Shown piece after piece: positions 1-4,646 of a DNA stretch of 13,322 nucleotides. Numbering within the stretch: the stretch's first letter is position 1; every line of letters starts with the position of its first letter. The position numbers were made by a program, and so were the translations under genes. This DNA is from Clostridia bacterium (lineage in GTDB: Bacteria; Bacillota; Clostridia; Lachnospirales; Cellulosilyticaceae). The notes below the pieces were generated by a model that saw only the letters and a program-made list of their open reading frames with translations, did not search any database and was not told the origin of the DNA. The stretch covers positions 1-13,322 of the forward strand of contig JAQSYC010000071.1 in NCBI GenBank assembly GCA_029256345.1. The letters run 5' to 3'.

Positions 1-774
1 AGATTCTATACTAAATTCCTATGTGACATAGGAACAGTAGACTTTAATGAGCCATTCACCCGTCTTTTCAATCAAGGGATGGTCACTAAAAATGGGGCAA
101 AAATGAGTAAATCAAAAGGTAATGTCGTATCGCCTGATGAACTGGTAGAAAAATACGGCTGTGACTCTTTACGTATGTACGAGTTATTTATTGGGCCGCC
201 AGAGCTTGATTCGGAATGGGATGATAGAGGGATCGAAGGCGTGTACCGTTTCCTCAATAAAGTATGGAAATTAGTTGATGAAAACAAGCAGACAACCGTT
301 ACGAAAGAAATGGAAAGACTACGCCACAAAATGGTTCATGATATCACACTACGTATGGAAAGTTTCAATCTTAATACAGTAGTAAGCGGTTTTATGGAAT
401 ATACCAATAAACTGATTGACCTTCAGAAAAAAGAGGGAGGAATTGATCAAGATACAATTGAAACGCTTATTATTCTTTTGGCACCCTTTACACCACACAT
501 TAGTGAAGAGTTATGGGAGGCTGTAGGAGGAGTGGGCAGTGTATTTGCAAATCAATGGCCAACTTACGACGAAGAAAAAATGAAAGAAGATGAAATAGAA
601 ATAGCTATTCAAATAAGCGGCAAGGTAGCCGGAAAAATAAGAGTAGCTATAGATGAAGAGGAAGCCAGTGTACTGGCTAAAGCCAAACTGGCAGCGGCAG
701 CTAAGCTTGAAGGCAAAGTAATTGTAAAAGAAATTTATGTTAAAGGGCGCATTGTCAACATTGTAGCCAAATAG
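1..774 (+). CDS. leuS: Leucyl-tRNA synthetase, C-terminal part (5' end outside window)
   Basis: This is the last 257 codons of a class I aminoacyl-tRNA synthetase that charges tRNA-Leu with leucine in the cytoplasm. The reading frame is open from base 1, so the start lies upstream of the window. The catalytic KMSKS loop is visible at 100-114, inside the context GAKMSKSKGNVVSPDE, which is characteristic of bacterial LeuRS. It is followed by the anticodon-binding helical bundle (around LAPFTPHISEELWE, bases 478-519) and the small C-terminal domain ending in VKGRIVNIVAK. No frameshift or missing motif is seen in this part. A strong terminator follows 15 bases after the stop, so leuS ends its transcription unit here. 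The identification is firm from the KMSKS region and the C-terminal domain order. Confidence 0.97.
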   Translation, partial: RFYTKFLCDIGTVDFNEPFTRLFNQGMVTKNGAKMSKSKGNVVSPDELVEKYGCDSLRMYELFIGPPELDSEWDDRGIEGVYRFLNKVWKLVDENKQTTVTKEMERLRHKMVHDITLRMESFNLNTVVSGFMEYTNKLIDLQKKEGGIDQDTIETLIILLAPFTPHISEELWEAVGGVGSVFANQWPTYDEEKMKEDEIEIAIQISGKVAGKIRVAIDEEEASVLAKAKLAAAAKLEGKVIVKEIYVKGRIVNIVAK

Positions 775-789
775 CAGTATGGAGTTTAT

Positions 790-847
790 AAAAAAGACCT
801 GTTACTATAAAGTGCGTATCACGCACTTGTAGTGGCAGGTCTTTTTT
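790..847. terminator. Long bidirectional intrinsic terminator between leuS and the convergent small-gene operon
   Basis: A hairpin of about 21 pairs runs AAAAAGACCTG...AGTGCGT, loop ATC, ACGCACT...CAGGTCTTTTTT. The outer arm (GACCTG/CAGGTC) and inner arm (AAGTGCGT/ACGCACTT) are perfect; the middle holds G-U wobble pairs and one bulge. It has a U-tract on both strands (T6 on plus, A6 on the left side), so it can end leuS and also the minus-strand operon that stops at 895. Confidence 0.9.
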
Positions 848-894
848 AAAGTAAACACTATATGAGGAAAAGAAAACCAGTAAAGAACTATAAA

Positions 895-1164
895 TCAGCT
901 CATTTGCGAGGTAAGCATAGTGATAAGTGCCTCAAACTGGCTGCGTTTATTAGCAGGAATACGCGTTTTAAGATAGCTTAGCAATGCAGCCTGCATATCA
1001 GGGGTAAAATTGATGTTTCTTTTTTTGGCCTCATTAGAGATAGCCATTAAGGTCCCTATCACTTCTATATCACTTTTAGAAGATAAGGAGTTGATGGTAC
1101 TCTGTAAAGTAGACATAAAATTTTTATCTACTTCAGCAAAAGCCGGGTGTTTTGTTAGATCCAT
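895..1164 (-). CDS. Small helical protein of unknown function (89 aa)
   Basis: I do not recognise a family. The protein has 89 residues, no signal peptide, no membrane segment and no cysteine, and looks mostly alpha-helical. Its C-terminal third carries the pattern RIPANKRSQFEALITML, which resembles patterns in the neighbouring 171-aa and 130-aa proteins (IP, then a Lys a few residues on, then a hydrophobic helix ending near Met-Leu). The start is supported by a GGAGG site (complement of 1172-1176) seven bases before ATG. It lies 22 bases after the stop of the 171-aa gene on the same strand, so the two are almost certainly co-transcribed. The small plus-strand frame across this region has no ribosome binding site and is an overlap artefact. 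Function is unknown; cytoplasmic location is inferred from the lack of export signals. Confidence 0.75.
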   Translation of the reverse strand: MDLTKHPAFAEVDKNFMSTLQSTINSLSSKSDIEVIGTLMAISNEAKKRNINFTPDMQAALLSYLKTRIPANKRSQFEALITMLTSQMS

Positions 1165-1186
1165 ATGGGAGCCTCCTATTTTTATT

Positions 1187-1702
1187 TTATTTCATAAAGG
1201 AAGATAATACTTTAAGGATTTGAAGTTGATTAGGTTCAAGAATGCCAGAAAGTTTATCAAGGATATCAGTGGGATTGATAGAAGGGGGCGGAGAACCATG
1301 AGGTGTTGCATTTTGAGATTGCGGCCTTTGGGAGGGGGTAACATGCATGTTGGGAGTTTGCTGACTTTTATTGACATAAGGTTCACCGCTTGTATCATTA
1401 TTTTTGACAGCTAATAAATCTCTGAACTCAGAAAGTTTCAAAATAGCATCTATAAAATAACCCCTATCATCAGAAAGATTTGATCTTAAATCATTGAGGA
1501 AATTTTTTTCCCATCCTGAATCACGAGGACGTGCTATGGATCTTACGAATTCCTCTTTTGAAAACAAATCTATTGTAGACATAAGTTCGACAGCTTTAAT
1601 AAAAACAGCGACACCTTTTTGCTTGTCAGAATCTAAATAGGGAATCATCGATTTAGATATGGTCAGAAAATCGTTATTCGTAGCAGAATCTATTGATCGC
1701 AT
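1187..1702 (-). CDS. Hypothetical protein with helical N-domain and Pro/Gln-rich linker (171 aa)
   Basis: I do not recognise a named family. Residues 1-100 look like a helical domain, with SMIPYLDSDKQKGVAVFIK (residues 18-36) running into AVELMSTIDLF. Residues 100-141 form a low-complexity linker rich in Pro, Gln, Ser and Asn. Residues 142-171 form a second short helical unit, DILDKLSGILEPNQLQILKV, with a hydrophobic end. There is no signal peptide or transmembrane segment. The start is well supported: a TCCTCC complement (1708-1713) gives an AGGAGGA ribosome binding site five bases before ATG. It is the first gene of a minus-strand operon with the 89-aa gene and is divergent from the 130-aa gene. 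A CATACATT element upstream (complement of 1735-1742) matches the -10 consensus of sporulation sigma-E. The two-domain-plus-linker layout would suit an adaptor or scaffold, but that is a guess. Confidence 0.75.
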   Translation of the reverse strand: MRSIDSATNNDFLTISKSMIPYLDSDKQKGVAVFIKAVELMSTIDLFSKEEFVRSIARPRDSGWEKNFLNDLRSNLSDDRGYFIDAILKLSEFRDLLAVKNNDTSGEPYVNKSQQTPNMHVTPSQRPQSQNATPHGSPPPSINPTDILDKLSGILEPNQLQILKVLSSFMK

Positions 1703-1734
1703 AAAAATCCTCCTTTACTAATAGTATCTTTTAT

Positions 1735-1742
1735 AATGTATG
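1735..1742 (-). promoter_or_regulatory. Possible sigma-E/sigma-K-like -10 element for the 171-aa/89-aa operon
   Basis: On the minus strand the sequence reads CATACATT, a full match to the CATACAnT -10 consensus known for mother-cell sigma-E in Bacillus and Clostridia. It sits 32 bases from the start codon, with the ribosome binding site between. The -35 side (TTCTAATA at spacing 14, complement of 1757-1764) matches only weakly, so the call is tentative. An overlapping ATTATAAA could serve sigma-A instead. Confidence 0.35.
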
Positions 1743-1758
1743 ACTAAACATAAATATA

Positions 1759-1786
1759 TTAGAACCAATTAAGTTATTTTTATAAG
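1759..1786 (+). promoter_or_regulatory. Weak candidate sigma-A promoter for the divergent 130-aa gene
   Basis: TTAGAA (1759-1764), a 16-base spacer and TATAAG (1781-1786) precede the plus-strand gene at 1840. It overlaps the upstream elements of the minus-strand operon, so the 137-base gap would be a shared divergent control region. Neither hexamer is a strong match, and the region is very AT-rich, which makes chance matches likely. Confidence 0.3.
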
Positions 1787-1839
1787 AGAAGAAGAATAAA
1801 ATGTTAATGAAAACTAACAGTTGAAAGAGTTGATAAGTC

Positions 1840-2232
1840 ATGGGAAAAGAACTCATTGTCCTAAACCTAGAAAGAGATCTAAATGAAATAGCAAATCTTA
1901 TATGGGGATATATGGACAAAACATACATATCCGAGCTAAAGACTAAAATAGACGGCTATAGATCAGAATGCCAATCTAACTTGTGTAAAGAGGCAGAGCT
2001 GATCAGAGCAGTTATTCCGTTTATGTCAGAAGAAAAAAAAGTACTGGAGTTTGTAGTGGAACTTATGACGTACAATGATATTATAGAAAAAAGTTTTAAT
2101 GACTACGATGAATTAGCTAATTTATACAGAGATGAAAATAAAGAAAAAGAAACGTTAAAAAAGCTTACCTATAAATTAATTCTTTTTAAATTAATAACAG
2201 CCATAGAAAAAGGTGGTATAGAGAAAAAATAG
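1840..2232 (+). CDS. Hypothetical helical protein (130 aa)
   Basis: No family is recognised. The protein is 130 residues, charged and predicted all-helical, with Lys/Glu-rich stretches. It has no signal peptide and no clear membrane segment. A central stretch, AVIPFMSEEKKVLEFVVELM, resembles SMIPYLDSDKQKGVAVFIK...AVELM in the divergent 171-aa gene: IP, an aromatic residue, acidic residues, Lys at the same offset, then VELM shifted by four residues (one helix turn). The ATG at 1840 is the first in-frame start after a TGA at 1822-1824. The ribosome binding site is weak (AAAGAG at 1824-1829), so expression may be low. The gene is followed eight bases later by a good terminator, so it forms a single-gene unit. 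The divergent arrangement with its apparent relative suggests a shared process, not yet identified. Confidence 0.72.
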   Translation: MGKELIVLNLERDLNEIANLIWGYMDKTYISELKTKIDGYRSECQSNLCKEAELIRAVIPFMSEEKKVLEFVVELMTYNDIIEKSFNDYDELANLYRDENKEKETLKKLTYKLILFKLITAIEKGGIEKK

Positions 2233-2240
2233 AATCATGT

Positions 2241-2275
2241 AAAAAGGGGAATATCCACTAAGATATCCCCTTTTT
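2241..2275. terminator. Bidirectional intrinsic terminator between convergent small genes
   Basis: AAAAAGGGGAATATC (2241-2255), loop CACTAA, then GATATCCCCTTTTT, with a single bulged A. The stem has four G-C pairs and a T5 tract on plus, and the left A5 gives a U-tract on the minus strand. It can therefore end both the 130-aa gene and the minus-strand membrane-protein pair that stops at 2320. Confidence 0.88.
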
Positions 2276-2319
2276 ATTGTAATCTCTTGATGAAATAATA
2301 GTAATCTTTTAACAATATA

Positions 2320-2562
2320 TTATTGAATTTCGTTACGGAAGATGCCGCCATTGCAATCATTCATAAAGAAAAAATAAACAAGAACTGCTAAGATAATCCA
2401 CATAAAGGTGTTGTTGCCACAGCCATTGAATAATCCACCAAGTGAATTGCCGCCGCTGCCGCCGAATACGCCACAGCCACTGCCCCAGTTACTGAAGAGT
2501 AAGAAAGCTAAAAGTATCCATATCCAAAGATTACCACTGTCACCCATTCTAAAATCATCCAT
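2320..2562 (-). CDS. Small glycine-rich protein with two membrane segments (80 aa)
   Basis: An 80-residue protein with a hydrophobic segment at about residues 12-26 (LWIWILLAFLLFSNW), a Gly/Cys/Asn-rich loop (about 27-51) and a second hydrophobic segment at about 52-68 (TFMWIILAVLVYFFF). Three cysteines are present (two in the loop, one after the second segment). It resembles in character the short Gly-rich, single-helix YjcZ-type sporulation proteins of Firmicutes, but no specific motif proves membership. The start is supported by GGAGG (complement of 2571-2575) eight bases upstream. It lies 17 bases after the cysteine-rich 69-aa gene and is probably co-transcribed with it. Location is probably the cell or forespore membrane. 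Function unknown. Confidence 0.75.
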   Translation of the reverse strand: MDDFRMGDSGNLWIWILLAFLLFSNWGSGCGVFGGSGGNSLGGLFNGCGNNTFMWIILAVLVYFFFMNDCNGGIFRNEIQ

Positions 2563-2579
2563 TATATTTACCTCCTATA

Positions 2580-2789
2580 TTAAAAAATAAATGTTAATAA
2601 TTCTTTTCCAAATAATAAAACAACACCAAGTAAGATAAGTAATAAACCCAATCCACTTGAAAAAAATAAAGCTGCCAATATGAGTAATGCGGGTAGTAAC
2701 CAGGACTTTTTACAGTCACATTGATGACATGGGCTGCAATTATTATAAGGATTAGTATTGCAATTGCAGCACCCGTTAAAACAAGGCAT
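2580..2789 (-). CDS. Tiny membrane protein with cysteine-rich N-terminus (69 aa)
   Basis: The first 26 residues contain eight cysteines (positions 3, 7, 8, 10, 18, 21, 24, 26) plus Asn, Pro and one His. The rest (about 30-69) is almost wholly hydrophobic, enough for one long or two short membrane helices split near Ser-Ser-Gly at 44-46. The cysteine cluster could bind a metal or form disulphides; neither can be shown from sequence alone. The start has an excellent ribosome binding site (AGGAGGTC, complement of 2793-2800). It is the first gene of a two-gene minus-strand operon with the Gly-rich 80-aa protein. A promoter resembling the sigma-E consensus lies 32-61 bases upstream, which would suit a sporulation role. 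No family is recognised with confidence. Confidence 0.75.
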   Translation of the reverse strand: MPCFNGCCNCNTNPYNNCSPCHQCDCKKSWLLPALLILAALFFSSGLGLLLILLGVVLLFGKELLTFIF

Positions 2790-2820
2790 ATTTGACCTCC
2801 TTATAAATACATCATATTTT

Positions 2821-2855
2821 ATTGTATTATAGAAATTTCAAAAAAATGACTTAAA
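2821..2855 (-). promoter_or_regulatory. Promoter of the small membrane-protein operon (sigma-E-like, with overlapping sigma-A option)
   Basis: Read on the minus strand, GTCATTTT (2850-2843), a 14-base spacer and AATACAAT (2828-2821) match the sigma-E consensus (about GTCATATT and CATACAAT) with one mismatch in each element. The spacer is in the expected range. The transcript would start about 25 bases before the ATG at 2789. The same stretch can be read as sigma-A: TTTAAG (2855-2850), 17 bases, TATAAT (2832-2827). Sequence alone cannot decide between them. Confidence 0.5.
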
Positions 2856-2916
2856 TAACTAATAAACGGAAAAATTATATTTTTTTCTTGCGCTTGTATT
2901 ATTTTTCTTAAGTCAT
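2846..2916. repeat. 9-bp inverted repeat flanking the upstream edge of the small-gene promoter
   Basis: ATGACTTAA (2846-2854) and TTAAGTCAT (2908-2916) are perfect inverse copies 53 bases apart. The left arm covers the -35 region of the minus-strand promoter. This could be a paired regulator site or chance in AT-rich DNA. Confidence 0.35.
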
Positions 2917-2928
2917 AAAAGTATTTGG

Positions 2929-2986
2929 AGAAACAAAGCGGATCATACTAAGTAAAGTTGCATTTTCAAAAGAAAGCTTTGTTTCT
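2929..2986. repeat. 11-bp perfect inverted repeat of unknown role in the 2790-3161 gap
   Basis: AGAAACAAAGC (2929-2939) and GCTTTGTTTCT (2976-2986) are perfect inverse copies separated by 36 bases. The right arm is followed by a T-rich but interrupted stretch (AATTCTTAATATCTT). It lies upstream of the citrate synthase promoter, so it is not in that gene's leader. I do not recognise a riboswitch or T-box. The rest of this gap (about 2987-3068) is AT-rich with no gene seen. Confidence 0.5.
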
Positions 2987-3068
2987 AATTCTTAATATCT
3001 TCATTAATATAGTATGAGATATGGAAAAAAATGTTACAAATGTAAAAAAATTTTTATCAAAATCGTTA

Positions 3069-3097
3069 TTGACAGAGCAAGTATAATTGTATACAAT
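3069..3097 (+). promoter_or_regulatory. Strong sigma-A promoter of the Re-citrate synthase gene
   Basis: TTGACA (3069-3074), a 17-base spacer and TACAAT (3092-3097): a perfect -35 and a near-perfect -10 at ideal spacing. Transcription should start near 3104, giving a leader of about 58 bases before the ATG at 3162. The -10 lies inside a perfect palindrome (3081-3102), so a bound repressor would block this promoter. Confidence 0.85.
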
Positions 3098-3102
3098 TAT
3101 AC
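3081..3102. promoter_or_regulatory. 22-bp perfect palindrome overlapping the promoter; probable GntR-family operator
   Basis: The left half GTATAATTGTA is followed directly by its exact inverse complement, giving 22 bases with no mismatch. The core TTGTATACAA fits the nGT-x-ACn half-site pattern of GntR-family regulators (known for the FadR/FCD branch and for GntR itself). It spans the spacer, the -10 and the bases up to the expected start site, a classic repressor position. The regulator is not encoded in this window. Confidence 0.7.
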
Positions 3103-3109
3103 ATATAAA

Positions 3110-3124
3110 AATTGTCGGACAATT
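3110..3124. promoter_or_regulatory. Second palindrome in the leader, possible auxiliary operator
   Basis: AATTGTC, a central G, then GACAATT: 7-bp perfect arms. The core TTGTCGGACAA fits TnGTnnnACnA, the FadR-type half-site pattern with a three-base centre. It begins a few bases after the predicted transcription start, with its centre about 26 bases from that of the first palindrome. It could bind the same regulator or another of the family. Confidence 0.5.
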
Positions 3125-3161
3125 AAAAGTGGTAGATACAAAAAATTCAAGAGGTGATAAA

Positions 3162-4547
3162 ATGTTTGAATTAAATAAAAGAACAAATTTGCTTGAAAGT
3201 CCTGAATATAGGTATCAGTTAGAAGAACGCAGTGAAGCTAATATGTTTAGAGAATTTTATCCATATGACGAAGTGCCTAAAATTGCATTCAATAATGTGC
3301 GTGTACCAATGGTTATGCCAGAAGAAATTCTCATAACAGATACAACTTTTAGAGATGGACAGCAGTCAAGAGCGCCTTATACAACAGAGCAAATCGTTCA
3401 TATTTATAAATTACTCAGTAAACTAAGCGGCCCTAATGGTATCATTAGACAAAGTGAATTTTTCTTATATAGTGAAAAAGATAGGCAGGCTGTCTATAAA
3501 TGTATGGAGCTTGGCTATGAATTTCCACAGATTACATCTTGGATTAGAGCGTCAGAAAAAGATTTTGAACTTGTTAAGCAGATGGGAATTAAAGAAACAG
3601 GTATATTAGTAAGTTGTTCAGATTATCATATATTTCATAAGCTCCATATGAAAAGATCAGAAGCTATTGCGCACTATACAAAGATTGTTAAACAGTGCAT
3701 AGAAAAGGGAGTCATTCCAAGGTGTCATTTTGAGGATATTACCCGTGCGGATATTTATAATTTTATTGTTCCTTTTGTAAGAGAACTTATGAAATTAAGT
3801 GAAGAGACAGGCATTCCAATTAAAATAAGAGCTTGTGATACGATGGGTTATGGTGTCGGTTATCCAGGAGCCATGATTCCAAGAAGTGTGCCGGGTATTA
3901 TATTTGCACTTCATCAGTATGGAGGAGTACCTCATGAATGGATTGAGTGGCATGGTCACAATGACTTTTATCGTGCAGTAGCCAACTCGACGACAGCTTG
4001 GTTATATGGCTGCAGTGCGGTGAACTGCTCGTTGTTTGGAATAGGTGAAAGAACGGGAAATACGCCGTTAGAAGCGATGGTATTTGAATATGCACAGCTC
4101 AGAGGGACGCTAGATGGAATGGATACAAGAGTAATCACTGAACTGGCTGAGTACTTCCAAAATGTGATTGGAGAAAAAATACCAGAAAGAACACCTTTTG
4201 TAGGAGAAAATTTTAATGTTACAAGAGCAGGCATTCATGCAGATGGTCTTCTTAAAAATGAGGAGATTTACAATGTTTTTGATACTGATAAATTTTTAAA
4301 TAGGCCAGTTAGGGTATCAGTCAGCAATACCTCAGGACTTGCGGGAATTGCCCATTGGATTAATACCAATAAAAAGTTCCCAATGCTTAAAGACTTAGAG
4401 AAAAGCAGTCCTCTTTGTCTAGAAATTAAAGAATGGGTAGATAAAGAATACGATGAAGGGCGTGTCACGGTCATGAGTGATGAAGAGCTAGAGACGTTTA
4501 TTGAAGAGTATCTTGCAAAAAACACCGCTCAAAAAACGACTGAATAA
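3162..4547 (+). CDS. Re-citrate synthase-like enzyme (homocitrate/isopropylmalate synthase family)
   Basis: A DRE-TIM metallolyase of 461 residues, predicted to condense acetyl-CoA with oxaloacetate to citrate. Visible family motifs are TDTTFRDGQQ (59-68, metal-binding Asp60 and catalytic Arg64), HGHND (264-268, metal-binding histidines), IGERTGN (294-300) and AGIHADG (H359). It lacks the C-terminal leucine-sensing domain of LeuA. Length, the N-terminal extension before the barrel and WHGHNDFYRAVANSTTAWLYG resemble the Re-citrate synthase described in Clostridium kluyveri rather than LeuA or NifV. The isocitrate dehydrogenase-like gene downstream supports citrate over homocitrate. The start is ATG 3162, with GAGGTG at 3151-3156. 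A longer frame from 3087 is open but would begin inside the -10/operator region and is not credible. Homocitrate synthase remains a less likely alternative. Confidence 0.82.
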   Translation: MFELNKRTNLLESPEYRYQLEERSEANMFREFYPYDEVPKIAFNNVRVPMVMPEEILITDTTFRDGQQSRAPYTTEQIVHIYKLLSKLSGPNGIIRQSEFFLYSEKDRQAVYKCMELGYEFPQITSWIRASEKDFELVKQMGIKETGILVSCSDYHIFHKLHMKRSEAIAHYTKIVKQCIEKGVIPRCHFEDITRADIYNFIVPFVRELMKLSEETGIPIKIRACDTMGYGVGYPGAMIPRSVPGIIFALHQYGGVPHEWIEWHGHNDFYRAVANSTTAWLYGCSAVNCSLFGIGERTGNTPLEAMVFEYAQLRGTLDGMDTRVITELAEYFQNVIGEKIPERTPFVGENFNVTRAGIHADGLLKNEEIYNVFDTDKFLNRPVRVSVSNTSGLAGIAHWINTNKKFPMLKDLEKSSPLCLEIKEWVDKEYDEGRVTVMSDEELETFIEEYLAKNTAQKTTE

Positions 4548-4569
4548 TAGAGTGTATTAGCATAGGAAT

Positions 4570-4599
4570 TGGACAAATAGGTGTAAATTTTGGTATAAT
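4570..4599 (+). promoter_or_regulatory. Extended -10 promoter before the isocitrate dehydrogenase gene
   Basis: TGGACA (4570-4575), 18 bases, TATAAT (4594-4599), with TG one base before the -10 (TGGTATAAT), the extended -10 form. There is no terminator between the two genes, so the dehydrogenase can be read both from here and from the upstream citrate synthase promoter. Confidence 0.65.
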
Positions 4600-4646
4600 A
4601 GCAAATAGATTAAAGTATCAATAAAACATATCAGGAGGTTAGAGCG

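Noticed and set aside
1010..1414. Plus-strand open frames at 1010-1207 and 1220-1414 and a minus-strand frame at 1192-1398
   Set aside because: They overlap the well-supported minus-strand genes, lack ribosome sites and give atypical composition; they are shadow frames.
2408..2590. Plus-strand proline/leucine-rich frame
   Set aside because: It is the complement of the Gly-rich 80-aa membrane protein gene and has no ribosome site.
2881..3068. Riboswitch or T-box upstream of the citrate synthase gene
   Set aside because: The structured part lies upstream of the strong promoter at 3069-3097, and I see no conserved riboswitch or T-box element.
3087..3161. 25-residue upstream extension of the citrate synthase-like gene starting at ATG 3087
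   Set aside because: That start lies inside the palindrome and before the -10, upstream of the predicted transcription start, with no ribosome site. ATG 3162 has GAGGTG at proper spacing.
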